A stretch of DNA of 64,000 bases, taken from Laburnicola sp. R22_1 (Eukaryota; Ascomycota; Dothideomycetes; Pleosporales; Didymosphaeriaceae). The stretch lies in assembly GCA_014281115.1 (NCBI GenBank), contig JACONQ010000016.1, forward strand, positions 744,001 to 808,000, written 5' to 3'. The number at the start of each line of letters is the position of its first letter. The first letter of the stretch is position 1. The notes beneath the pieces are model-generated. The model saw only the letters and a list, made by a program, of their open reading frames with translations. It ran no database searches and had not been told where the DNA came from. Both the position numbers and the translations under genes were made by a program. Positions 24,301 to 34,520 of the stretch are shown here, in pieces.

Positions 24301-25400
24301 CTTTATAGCTAGTACTAAAGCAAGTTATATTTGTAAAGTAGAGGAGAAGAAACTAGATAACGCAAGCATTAAACGCATAATAATAAAGGGCTATTAGTCT
24401 TATTATAGCGAACTGTTATCAGCACCTTCTCTAAATAGGCTCAAGCCTACGCACCCACTCTACATACTCTTTAAGAAAGCTAAGGAAGAACACCTTAATA
24501 GCCACAAATAAACAAAGTTATGGACTAAGGTGCCTACTATTTAGGTAAGAAGAAAAGGGATCTAAATACTAGATTTAATGTGGGTATACACCTATAAGCT
24601 TAATTAGCACTACTACTTCTAGAAGTGTAAGGCAAGACTAGTTATCTAAGGTAATTAATCTGTACTAACGTAAAATTGGCTCCCTACTCTTTGTAGCAGT
24701 AAATACACGCCCTAATATTATATTCGCTATCTTATAACTTGCCTACTTTCTTACTAATCTAAGCCTAACATATTAATAAGCAACTAACCGCGTCCTCTTA
24801 TACCTACACTCTACACGAACATACGCCCTAGAGTTTAGAGGAGACAATAGTCTTATTATAGCTAGCGACGCATTGTTTACAGACAACATAATAGATAGAA
24901 AGAATTTCTAAGAGTATGTAATTAAACTATTTAGCAGTCTTATTACCTAGTAAGCTAATAAGCAGGACACGGTTACCACTTTAACAACTAAGGCAGAGCT
25001 TCTAGCACTATCCTAAGTAGCTAAGGAAGCTATATTTACGTAGATGCTGCTTAACAAACTTTAAGTAATACTAAAAGACCTAGTAATTACTATTTAGTGC
25101 GACAATAAATAGACAATTCGGCTAATTAATAAGGAGATCTCTTAGCTAACAACTAAGCTCCGATATGTAAATATTTACTATTACTGGCTACAATAGAAGG
25201 CAAAATAAAAGTTAATTAGAGTGATATATATTCCCTTAAGCGATATAATCGCTAATAGATTTACTAAGACCCTTCTTATTAGGACCTGGCCCCAGTTCCT
25301 AAGTTAAGTAGGACTGGCAAACATAAAGGACCGCATAATTATAGAGTAAGGAGAAATAGATGCGATAACACAAAAGATTAAAGCCTTAGAAAGAATGGTA
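21360..25400 (+). pseudogene. Copia-1 gag-pol relic
   Basis: Many stops, but clear landmarks in order. A zinc-knuckle-like CKACNRLYNLNKCWH lies near 22,130. The GAG-pre-integrase block WHKxLGHLGPxALKHL lies near 22,892 and the integrase zinc block CDVCGRLKSKRQ near 22,987. A reverse transcriptase start WVYTYKLN-HYY lies near 24,580, and the RNase H region (TKAELLALSQVAKEA, then CDNK) near 24,990-25,110. Together these specify a Ty1/Copia polyprotein: capsid, protease, integrase and reverse transcriptase for replication through an RNA intermediate. Stops such as TAA and TAG from CAA and CAG indicate RIP. Confidence 0.85.
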
Positions 25401-25475
25401 GATGCTAAGACATCCTAGATTACCTAAAAATAAATAGTAAACAGCTTAAGGCGAGGTCGCTAAGCTAAGAGGGTG

Positions 25476-25694
25476 TGTTAAATTAGATAGGTAATTCGAA
25501 TAACTATTGTAAGTAGTAGAAGAGAGATAAAACAGCCCCTACCTAAATAGAGATAGTATAGAGAATTAGCCAAGAACTAAAACACCGCACAAGCAGATCG
25601 CTAGACAGAGGACACCTAAAAAGAATAAGAACAACCAATATTGCGCATTATTAAGATATGGACTTTATTTATTAATAAACCCTATAATCTAACA
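25476..25694 (+). repeat. 3' LTR of Copia-1 (219 bp)
   Basis: Starts TGTTAAATTAG and ends ATCTAACA. Same length as the 5' LTR. Confidence 0.9.
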
Positions 25695-27103
25695 AGTCTT
25701 TATAATATAGGTAATCTAGTTACTTAGAAGTTTTTTGGCTTAGTATCTATACGCCTACTTTAAAGGGATAAAATAGCTAATTATTAGATAGTGTTAGATT
25801 ATAGAGTTTAACCGCCCGCGTCTATAAGCTTAAGAAGTAATTAGTAGTAATAACTATTAAAACTATATTAGTAAGCAAAATAAATAATATAATAACATGT
25901 TAGAATTTCGCTATTATAATAAAAGATAAATAGATAAATAACTATAAGCTACCTAAAAATAAACTAAAATAGTCGTTCTAATAATAAGTTGTAATTAAAG
26001 CCAAAGTTAACTTTAAGTAACGCATAAAAAGTTTACTAAAAGATAATTATAAGAAATCTAATATTATATATATTAAATTACTTAAAAATAAAAATATAAT
26101 ATAATATAAAACTAACCTAATAAATATTATAAAATACGCTATCGTAATATAAATAAGCTCGTAATTAATTTTTCTAAATTAATAACTTTTGACAAACTTG
26201 TCGCAATTAAGCGCTTTAACAATTTTGAGTAATTACTAAAAAGAATATACTAAACAAGGCAATATTATATATATTAAATTACTTATTACTAAAAAACAAA
26301 ATATAATATATAAAAGACTTATTTTATAATATAAAATACATTAGCGTATAATAAACTAAGGAGTAATAAATTATTCTAAAATAAGGCGTTTATTATTAAC
26401 GTTATAACTAAGTAATAGTAAAATAAAGTTTATAATAGCTTATATATAAAACACTAGATTGTATATAAAATACTAGTTTGTATATAAAATACTAGTTTGT
26501 ATATAAAACACTAGTTTGTATATAAAATACTAGTTTGTATATAAAACACTAGTTTGTATATAAAACACTAGTTTGTATATAAAACACTAGTTTGTATATA
26601 ATAGCTTATATATAAAATACTAGTTTGTATATAAAATAATAGCTTGTGTATAAAACACTATTATATATAAAATACTAGTTTAAATATTAGTTTAAAATAC
26701 TAGCACGTATAAAAGTTAAAGGCATAATTAAACTATACAAAACTAAGTATTTGTTAGTCTAAATTATTTTCTATATAAATTGCTAGGTAGCCAGTTTATT
26801 AAAATTAATTAACTAGTTTAATAATACTAACTCGATTACCTTCTTATCTATTTATCTACTTTTTACATTTAACTAAACCCTAACCTAATTCTACTTACGT
26901 AAGACTCTAACCCTAATCTAACTTATACCTATTTGCTAGCCTAGAAAGAATAGATTTTTAAATTGTCTAGCTTAAGAAGGTCGGCCTATAAATAATTATA
27001 TAGCTACTTTTATAGTAGCTATAAGCTAACTTTCTTAAACTAAATAATTAAAAAATTTATTTATAGTTAATATAAATTTAGTAAGCCTTTTAAATACTAT
27101 ATA
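25695..27103. other. AT-rich spacer with minisatellite
   Basis: Very AT-rich, saturated with TA. No coding signal recognised. It contains the 19-bp minisatellite described separately. Confidence 0.6.
26450..26700. repeat. 19-bp minisatellite
   Basis: About eight tight copies of the unit TTTGTATATAAAACACTAG between 26,450 and 26,600, then degenerate copies to about 26,700. The units vary mainly at one base (CACTAG or TACTAG), a C/T difference in a CA context as RIP would make. Confidence 0.85.
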
Positions 27104-28394
27104 ACGTGTTTATAAGTAAGCGGCGCATATAAGCGAGCGGCGCACCCTACTAACTTTTTGCGACGCGTTACCTATTAACTACAATGGCTCTACTAACGCT
27201 TATTTAATTGCCCTATAATGAGGCAAATATCTTCCTAGCTATCTTAGCTATTAAATAGAATTAAATTTAGAGTGAACGACGTGCTGCTACTATGTACAGC
27301 ATCCCTAAAACTACGCTCTAGTGCTAACGCGTAGGAATCGCTACGCGACGCGACTATAAGCCTAAATTAAAGAAGCTTACTAAGCTAGAAGAGGAGGTGA
27401 TTGTTAAGCACATACTTAACCTAGATTCGCGAGGATTTGCGCCCACTCTAGGTGCTGTACAAGATATAGCGAATAAGCTGCTTACTAAGCGTAGTGCAGG
27501 CCATATTGGCCAGCTATGGCCTAGGAACTTTGTTAAGCGAATAGACAGCCTTACAACGCGATTTAATTAATCCTACAATTAATAGCAAGCCCTCTGCAAG
27601 GACCCAACAGCTATACAGGCCTGGTTTGAGCTAGTAGCACACACAAAGGCCACTTACGATATCTATAATAAGAGCACCTTTAACTTTAACAAGACTGGCT
27701 TTCTAATAGGTAAAATATCCTCCTAGCTAGTTGTTACTAGCTTAGAGAGGCGTGGCTAGCCAAAAGCGATTCAGCCAGGCAATCGCGAGTGGGTGACAGC
27801 GATTTACAGAATTAACGCTGCTGGGTGGGTAATCCTGCCCTTTATTATCTTTGCTGGCCAGTACCACCTCTCTGCCTAGTATAAGGACAACAATATACTA
27901 GGTAACTAGGCTATTAGTCTTAGCAACAATGGCTAGACTACAAACGAACTTAGTATTGCCTAGCTATAGCATTTTATTAAGCATATAGTAGAGTATAGAG
28001 TAGGCGCGTATTAGCTCCTAATACTTAATAGCCATAAGAGCTACAACTCGCTCGAATTCCAAAAGATCTACAGGGAGCTATACCCTATACATGCCACCAC
28101 ATTTGTCACACCTCCTACAGCCACTTAATATGGGCTGTTTCTCGCTATCAAAGTGGGCGTATAGGCGCCAGGTTGAGGGCCTAATACGCAACCATATTAA
28201 CCATATTACTAAGCTTAAGTTCCTACTAGCCTTCTGCGCCGCCTACAACTAGTTAATTATAAAGGAGAATATCTACGCAAGCTTTCAAAGCGCTAGGCTA
28301 GTCCCACACAATCCAGAGGCGGTAATATCAAAGCTTAATGTGAAGCTTCGTACGCCGTCGCCAGCAGCCCTACTAGAGGCCCTATAGGAGTCTA

Positions 28395-30308
28395 AGCCAG
28401 GGGTCCTAGTTTCCGACACCCTCGTGTTTCGGACAGCCCCACAACCGCGCCTCCTTATTATGCACTACAACCGAATATAAGTTCTTAAAAATTTAATTCT
28501 TTATTAATTTTAATTTATCTTTTTACATTTTTTTTCTATCTTCTAATGGCTAGATATATAGAGGGCGACGTCCAAAATGCACTCGCAGACCTCGAATCTA
28601 GGGTCGCTTTGGCCACTGCTGCTGCTTAGCATAGGATACTACAGAACACTCTTCGCGACCGCTTTAATAGTGTCTAACCTTACTAACACGCTTACAATAG
28701 TAAATAGTGGCTTACAACTATTTAAGAAGAGTATCTAGAGCACTGAATTCTCTAGTAGGAGGTCCTTAGTTACGCGCTAACGTATGCGCAAGTGCGAGCC
28801 ATCGCAACTAGCGTGCTCAAGTAAGAGGGTAACCACAGGAACCTAGGGAGGAAGTGGTCTAATCACTTTTTACGGCGCCACCTAGCCATTAAGACAAAGT
28901 TAGGCTGCTGGACTAACTAGGAACGCATAAATGCAGCTACTCCAGATAATATTAGGTACTTGTTTAACCTGTACGGGACCGTGAGCTAGATTCCCTCCTA
29001 ACGGAGGTACAACGCCGACGAGGGCGGCATTATAGAAGGCCAGAGTATTAATAGGCTTGTTATTGGCTCCTTACAGAAAAATCCGAACTCTATACTAGTT
29101 AAGATAGCAAATGCCTGTACTTAGACCTCTGTAATAGAGTGTATCTCCGCGCTTAGTGTCGCTCTAGACCCCCTTGTTATCTTTAAGGCCAAAAGCATCC
29201 AGGAGCAGTGGTTTAAGCGGGAGTTTTTAGCTTAATATCTTAGCTAGTATATTACCTTCTCGCAAAATGGATAGATAAGCAACGAAATTACTATTAAGTG
29301 GCTGGAGAAGGTGTTCTTGCCCCAGACTAAGCCTGACAATCTATCCAAGGCACGGTTGCTTATTGTTAACAGTTATGGCAGTTATACCTTAGATAAATTT
29401 ATAACTACATATTACCTAAATAATGTTTACTTACTCTTTTTGTCTGTCTATACTTTATATATACTCTAGCCTTTAGATCTTAGTTGTTTCTTAAGTCTAA
29501 AGGCAGCGTATTAGCGGTTCCTTAGCGAGGATACAGCTCTAACAGATGCAACGAAGGTTAGGAAGGCCAGATTTCTTAAATTTTATGCAGAAGCGCGTAA
29601 AATCGGTCTTTGAGAGCAGTGCGTACGAGCTGGGTGGAAGGCGATAGGGCTGTATCCTAAGAGCGTGGATAAGCCCTTAGGTTCTTGGTGGGTCGTAGTG
29701 CGCCAACGGCCGTTAACACCCCCCTCTTCTACTATAGATATTAGGACGCTAAAACGCGGTGGCGACATTGTAAAGCTATTTTCTAGAAAGAACAACTCTC
29801 TAGCTACACGATAATATATTTGGCTTGCTGCTACAGCGCTAGACTATATCGCAATAGAGGTCTCTATAAAGAATTATAAGATTGCTTTCTTGCGCGAGTA
29901 TATTAAGTAAGTAAATCCGCTAAAACGCCGCAAAGTTGCAATTAATCCAAATAATCGCTTCGCGAGTCTTGCAGAGGTTCTCTCTTAGACTAATTAGGAG
30001 CCCTCCTAACGTGTTCGCAAGGCGAGAAGCCCAACGCAGGAGGTAGAGAAGAGTTGCTCTAAGAAGGAAGTGGAGTAGGCATTAGTTTAACATTCGGCAC
30101 AGGATTAATAACTAACACAATAGTATCTTGCCTATAATTTAAGTGTAGACAAAGAAAGCGATTAAAACTCTTTAAATGCAGTTTATTTTGTATTTTTAGA
30201 GATTTATTTAACAAAGTTGTGAACACATTTGTAACCAGGGTGGTGACGGCGGCGGGGCTTTGCAGGGTGTCGGAAACACGGGGCTATCGAAAACTAGGAC
30301 CCTTGGCT
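28395..30308 (+). mobile_element. pogo/Fot1-like DNA transposon P2i nested in P2, 1,914 bp
   Basis: Inverted ends start AGCCAGGGGTCCTAGTTT on the left and AGCCAAGGGTCCTAGTTTT on the inverted right end. TA duplications lie at 28,393-28,394 and 30,309-30,310. The transposase of P2 reads across the two sides once this unit is ignored. Confidence 0.92.
28546..30165 (+). pseudogene. P2i transposase (DDE_1, Fot1-like)
   Basis: The frame starts MARYIEGDVQNALADLES and shows the Fot1-type order. Helix-turn-helix region first; then YNADEGGI (first catalytic Asp kept); then LLIVNSYGSYT (second Asp now Asn); then LQPLDLSCF (third Asp kept); then REQCVRAGWKAIGLYP, a conserved block after the catalytic core. 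Several stops and the Asn make it inactive as read. The stretch 28,720-29,790 is nearly open. Confidence 0.85.
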
Positions 30309-31142
30309 TACAACACTAAGCAACGCGCGTAAGCTAGGCGCTTAGTTAACTCTAGTTTATAAGCAGATCTAAAGGCATTAAGAATCCTCTCCTATATTAG
30401 TTATCTAGTCGCTTAATTGGCTTACAAGAGGGGCTAAGAGAATGGCGCATTTAATAGTGCTTATGCGCGATAAGATAGCTAGTCTATAGAGAGTAAATAA
30501 GGCAGCTATAACGTGTAAACAGCGCAAAAAGAAGCGGATCTAGAAGCAAGGCACCCTATTAAAGGTAGAGGAAGAGGAAATTATTGCTTAAAAGGCTATT
30601 AAGCAGCAACTAGAGGGAGAAACGCGGTATAGCCAGGCGTAGTTAGGTGCAAGCCAATAGGCTTTAGCGCGCTGCACGCGCTGCAGGGAGCCTGGGCACA
30701 ACTTACGTACGTGCAAGAAGGCTTCTCTAGATACTGCTTAATTTAAGATAGCTATTATATTAATAGAATATTAATGCGTTGTGAATTTATACGCTGCAAA
30801 AGGCTAAGAGACTTAGTAGGGTGCGCCGCTCGCTTATATGCGCCGCTCACTTATAAACACGTTACTTATTTTTTTAAATATACCTTTTAGTATCTAAGTA
30901 TATTATAGTATTACTATTTATTAAATTATTTTTTATAGCTAAAGTGCTATAAACTTAAAGGTAAGGCGTATTAAATTCTAAAGTAATTCTAATATAGTAG
31001 AGAAAGAAGAAGATAGTAGAAAATATAATAAGATAGTAGAAAATATAATAAGATAGTATTACTAAGAAGTAGTTAAACCTATAGTATAGACTTATAAAAA
31101 GCTAAATAGTTTTACTAATAATAATATATTATATATACTTAT

Positions 31143-31225
31143 CTAAGCAGGGGCTCTACTTTTTGTTATGTTATTTAAGATAAAAGCCTTTATTATGCTA
31201 CCTCTAGATAGTTAATTTAATATTA
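31143..31225 (+). mobile_element. R1: 5'-truncated copy of element X, 83 bp
   Basis: Contains only the conserved 3' end of element X (from CTAAGCAGGGGCTC to GTTAATTTAA). It is flanked by a perfect 13-bp direct repeat, TATATATACTTAT (31,130-31,142 and 31,226-31,238). Confidence 0.8.
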
Positions 31226-31274
31226 TATATATACTTATAGTATATAAGTATAAAGTAGTTACTAATATATATAT

Positions 31275-31448
31275 GGCATTAATTTATCTACCTAGGGGTA
31301 GGACGATAAAGGCTTTTATCTTAAATAACCTAATAAAAAAGCAGAGCCCTCTGCTTAGTAATTAAAAAGAGCGTAAAAAGGTGATTATCTTAATCTACTT
31401 TAACCTCAAACTAAAAAAAGGTTAAAAAATGTGTTTAGTAAGCCGATA
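31275..31448 (-). mobile_element. Internally deleted copy of element X, 174 bp
   Basis: The left 110 bases match the R1 end and the right 65 bases match the opposite end of the 1.1-kb element at 37,066-38,174; the middle is missing. It is flanked by a perfect 14-bp direct repeat, ACTAATATATATAT (31,261-31,274 and 31,449-31,462). Confidence 0.85.
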
Positions 31449-31472
31449 ACTAATATATATATATATAATTAT

Positions 31473-31572
31473 AGCACCTTAAAACGCTTTTCTATGTATA
31501 TAATAGCAGAAGAGATATCTGCTATTATTATAATATTTTTATTATAAACCCCTTAGTCGCAAAAAAAAATTA
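31473..31572 (+). mobile_element. R2 short repeat with oligo(A) end
   Basis: One of seven copies of a unit of about 110 bp. It ends CCCTTAGTCGC followed by nine A. The AATTATA flanks on both sides may be a short target duplication. Confidence 0.65.
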
Positions 31573-31712
31573 TAAGTATAGTGTACCTAACTAATATAAT
31601 TAATATTATATAATAAGTTATGTAATTAATAACTAAGTGTTATATATGCTTTACTATAGCTAGCTAATATCCCTTATAATAAAAATAGCTAAAAGGAAAA
31701 AGATGTATATTA

Positions 31713-32890
31713 TTACACAATATCTATAATTAAAATTTCTATTAAATGATACAGGTACTTGCATTGTTCACAAAGGTGGGAAGCGCGGCCATGGTGCTGG
31801 GTGTTTCTCATTTTGACGCTGTCTCTCAAGGGGAAGGACAACAGAGTCTCCTCCGTTGCGGTTTTCATCCAAGTGGATGCTGCAAAGGAACGCATATATT
31901 GATGCAATCGATTTGAGTCAAGGTGGACGAGAAGGGACATGTCGCGTGTAGGAAAAAAAGGCACTGGGGTGGGGAAGTACTTCATATTCAGAGAAGCTGG
32001 ACGCGCTTAGCATTTTCAAGAGGTGTAACTCGTTCTCGGGCATGCGGAGCCGAGGAGCAAACTCTGGGAGGCGGACATACACATAGTTCCATTGCTGATG
32101 TTTTCTCGTGTTTCTAAGTGTTGACGCAAAAACAAAGCATTCTCCAAAAGAGTGCCAAAAGGCATGGTGTTCGACTAGTTATCTTTGTGCATAAGAAATG
32201 AACACATCCAAGTAGATGGAAATGTCTTGAAACTGGGCGATGATGCCCATAATTTGGGGCCTTTTGAAAGGAGAAGAGATGCGCATTCTCGGGGCGTTTT
32301 TCGATTCCGGACCCGGTACATCGAATATGTCCTGGGTGTTTTGAAGGTCTGGAAGAAGATGAGAGAGGATCAGCATAGCGAGGTGTCTTTCGTACTCTGG
32401 TTTCCGAGCATGTGACCGATACGTGGTCGTCTTAGAGAAGCAGACATTCACGTAGTAGCTGTTCCTTTCTGTTGTTACATACCATGATCCGGTGGTTAGG
32501 GAAGAGGGGAAATGAACAGGCATCAGAGAATTATCGTGGCTTTTTCTCGATCCCCGGAATATGTGGCAAAGGGACGCAGATTTGGTGGAAGAGAGGAGAG
32601 CACATAGGCCATATGCCATAACCTTTGTTGCAGAGCATAGTCTTCCACGTTGGAGTTATGTGAAGGGAGCTGGGGAGCAGATATATGGATGTTATAGATT
32701 TTTGATGGTAGAGTTGTAGAGTAGTGGACCGGGCATGGGAGAGTGTGCTGCTGCTCGAAGGATATCTGACTGATCAACGTGGACTTCTGGTTTCCGCCGC
32801 ATTTAGCGATACTTCCGAGAACTATTTCGTTCCTGCCACTACTTTACTTGTAGCAACTGTTACGGCAACGTCCTAGCTCTCCCCTCTCCA
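31713..32890. other. Normal-composition sequence, no recognised gene
   Basis: The left edge of the GC-normal island. It lies downstream of the FMN-binding gene and may include its 3' UTR. Open frames of 84-146 codons on the minus strand have no recognisable domain. Confidence 0.5.
32179..32619 (-). CDS. Hypothetical 146-codon open frame
   Basis: Starts MAYGLCALLSSTKSASLC and ends in VFISYAQR. No signal peptide, transmembrane segment or domain is convincing. It lies downstream of, and on the same strand as, the FMN-binding gene. It could be a species-specific protein or chance; the latter is more likely. Confidence 0.2.
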   Translation of the reverse strand: MAYGLCALLSSTKSASLCHIFRGSRKSHDNSLMPVHFPSSLTTGSWYVTTERNSYYVNVCFSKTTTYRSHARKPEYERHLAMLILSHLLPDLQNTQDIFDVPGPESKNAPRMRISSPFKRPQIMGIIAQFQDISIYLDVFISYAQR

Positions 32891-32891
32891 T

Positions 32892-33958
32892 CTAATTATC
32901 CTTCTCAATCGCCCCATAAGCAGCCAATCTATTCTTCCGATTCTCCGCCAACCTCCATTTCTCAATATACTCCTCTGTCTCGCCACTCACCTTCAAATAT
33001 CCATTATCCTCACTCGCTATAGGCTCGCCCCATTGCAACCACACCGGCAGCACTCCCGTCCATACGCTTTCCATTAAGCTTTGGTCCTTCAAATCCTTCT
33101 TATCGTCATGCGGACCGCCAGTCCGAACTTTGGCGCTCGCCGAGGAGATCTTCATGCGTAGGATGGAAGTGGAATTGAGTTCGGCGGGCGTGGGTGGGTT
33201 GCGGCTTTTTTCCCAGCGGGAGGGCAGGAGGTTGTTTGTTATGCCTGGAACCCGATGTGAATATGTGTCTCATATCTCGGTAATTGTCCATGGAGGCTCA
33301 CGGGTCATAGCGTAGAGCCGCTCTGGTTCGTCGGTGACGAGGGTGGCATAGCCGTAAGCGATTGCCGATCGGTAGTTGCAAGAGTTATCTAGCATTTAGG
33401 CGTGAGTTGAAAAACACGACTTTGAGGAGTGAAACCAAGACTTCCCCATGCATACGAGAAAAGCGGGCGAGCCCAGGATTACGTACGGAAGGGGGCGAGA
33501 GCCAGGACCAAACCGTCCATGTGTCTACAGTTCCGTGTTCTTAGCACGCTATCCTTTCTTTCCTCCACGGAGTGGAAAAACTTACGAAGCCGCGACCGTG
33601 ATGGGCAATCCCTCCGGTTCACACTCCCTCCCCTGCTTAAACATCCTCCCGCTTACATACCCATGAATATAGATATCCTGCTCAGAAGCACCAGGATCGG
33701 CGTCCTGGTTCTCGAAAGAACCTGTGCAGCCGAGCATGGGAAGTACAACAGGGAAAGGGTGCTCCGGGTCATTGAAAGAGACGTGTAGTATCGGGCTGCT
33801 GTTAATTGTGTGATGAATTGTTTGGTAGTCGTATGCTCCTACGGGAAAACGTTAGTAGTAATTCGTTAATGCTGACACTGGAGCAGAAGGGGGGCTCAAC
33901 CTCTCTTCGGTAGTCGTCCCAGCTTGTTTGCTGTTGTCTTGGGGTACTCGGATGCCAT
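32892..33958 (-). CDS. FMN-binding split-barrel (pyridoxamine 5'-phosphate oxidase-like) protein, five exons
   Basis: Exons 33,958-33,901, 33,838-33,586, 33,524-33,487, 33,388-33,302 and 33,244-32,892 join in frame to 262 codons. The four introns of 57-98 nt start GTTGAG, GTAAGT, GTACGT and GTGAGC and end AG. The protein starts MASEYPKTTANKLGRLPKRG. It then shows the family blocks ILHVSFNDPEHPFPVVLPML, DIYIHGYVSGR, YRSAIAYGYATLVTDEPERLYAM, LPSRW and ISSASAKVRTGGPHDD. These are typical of fungal flavin-nucleotide-binding proteins of the PNPOx-like split-barrel fold, probably cytosolic FMN-dependent oxidoreductases of unknown substrate. The gene appears intact and free of RIP. The exact acceptor of the last intron, and so one residue (Arg or similar), is the least certain point. 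Confidence 0.88.
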
Positions 33959-34520
33959 GGTTTGCCACGCGTCCTATGTTATGATAACAATTCCGGTTGG
34001 TGTGCGGCTATTGCGAGACCGAGCAAGTAACTGTGTGGTCAAAGCAGGCTTCGAGCTTTATACCACTAGCGTCCGCCGTGACTCATCCTTTAGCTTTCAT
34101 CGCCCCGTCTTAACACTCCTGCTTAACACTCCTGCTATCAAAGACCTGCGGACGTGTAAGGCTCGCTAGTCATCACGTTGGTGACGGCGTCGGTTGCACT
34201 TGCCGGAGGGAGAAAGTGGGGGGTGGGGTGACGGTTGCACGCCAATTGGTCGCGTCATACCGTTACCGTGTTGAGACAGCGTTTGGGGCGTATAAAGCGG
34301 TGACTCCCACACACATTTGTAAGGCTGTGCAGCCTATGCAGTATAATGCAGGATAATGCAGGATAATGCAGGATAATGCAGGATAATGCAGGTCATGTAT
34401 GGCGTACTCGATGGAGATGATGGCATGGTCCCGAACGAAGTCATAAATATGCACAATTTGAAGTATAACACGCTAAATCACTGACTGATCTACATTGCAT
34501 AACAATTTCACGTCTCCAGT
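33959..34520. promoter_or_regulatory. Upstream region of the FMN-binding gene / P450 3' flank
   Basis: This 560-bp gap follows the P450 stop and precedes the FMN-binding start; both genes are on the minus strand. It holds a palindromic CCAATTGG near 34,242 that gives a CCAAT box on either strand. A TATAAA at about 34,291 faces right, so it is not placed for either gene. A short minisatellite is also present. The assignment as promoter is inferred from position. Confidence 0.4.
34337..34392. repeat. 10-bp minisatellite (GGATAATGCA)
   Basis: About five perfect copies of the decamer in unique, un-RIP'd DNA between the two intact genes. It is short enough to escape RIP and is likely length-variable. 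Confidence 0.85.

Larger units (their letters stand above)
20814..25694 (+). mobile_element. Ty1/Copia LTR retrotransposon (Copia-1), 4,881 bp, RIP-damaged
   Basis: Two 219-bp LTRs (20,814-21,032 and 25,476-25,694) begin T(G/A)TTA and end TCT(G/A)ACA. The interior reads in the order Gag, GAG-pre-integrase, integrase, reverse transcriptase, RNase H, which is the Copia order. A purine-rich stretch (CTAAGAGGGTG) precedes the 3' LTR. The flanking 5-mers (CTATT and AGTCT) do not match, so either the boundary is disturbed or recombination or mutation erased the duplication. Confidence 0.9.
27184..30741 (+). pseudogene. P2 transposase (DDE_1, pogo-like), split by nested transposon
   Basis: N-terminal helix-turn-helix with EEEVIVKHILNLDSRGFAP, then a core with FNFNKTGFLIGK (first catalytic Asp now Asn) and LLILNSHKSYN (second site, Asp to Asn). 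A frameshift falls near the third-Asp region (TPPTAT in place of the HSSHLLQPLD-type block). The C-terminal part resumes after 30,310 and ends in a zinc knuckle, CTRCREPGHNLRTCKKAS, typical of this fungal subgroup. About a dozen in-frame stops are present. The interruption falls near position 28,393. Confidence 0.85.
27104..30862 (+). mobile_element. pogo-like DNA transposon P2 with nested element, 3,759 bp
   Basis: Terminal inverted repeats of about 48 bp start ACGTGTTTATAAG and contain two GCGGCGCA motifs, inverted at 30,815-30,862. TA duplications lie at 27,102-27,103 and 30,863-30,864. Without the nested element (28,395-30,308) it is about 1.84 kb, the usual size for a single-gene pogo-like element. 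RIP damage is light to moderate. Confidence 0.92.
30865..31712. other. AT-rich spacer with short retroposon-like insertions
   Basis: RIP-like sequence holding one truncated R1 copy, one internally deleted X copy and one R2 copy, listed separately. A 22-bp unit is repeated twice near 31,010-31,055. No coding signal. Confidence 0.55.

Noticed and set aside
26450..26700. CRISPR array
   Set aside because: Contiguous 19-bp units without spacers in a eukaryotic genome.
26870..26930. Telomere-like CCCTAA motifs
   Set aside because: Only two or three scattered motifs in TA-rich DNA, not a tandem array.
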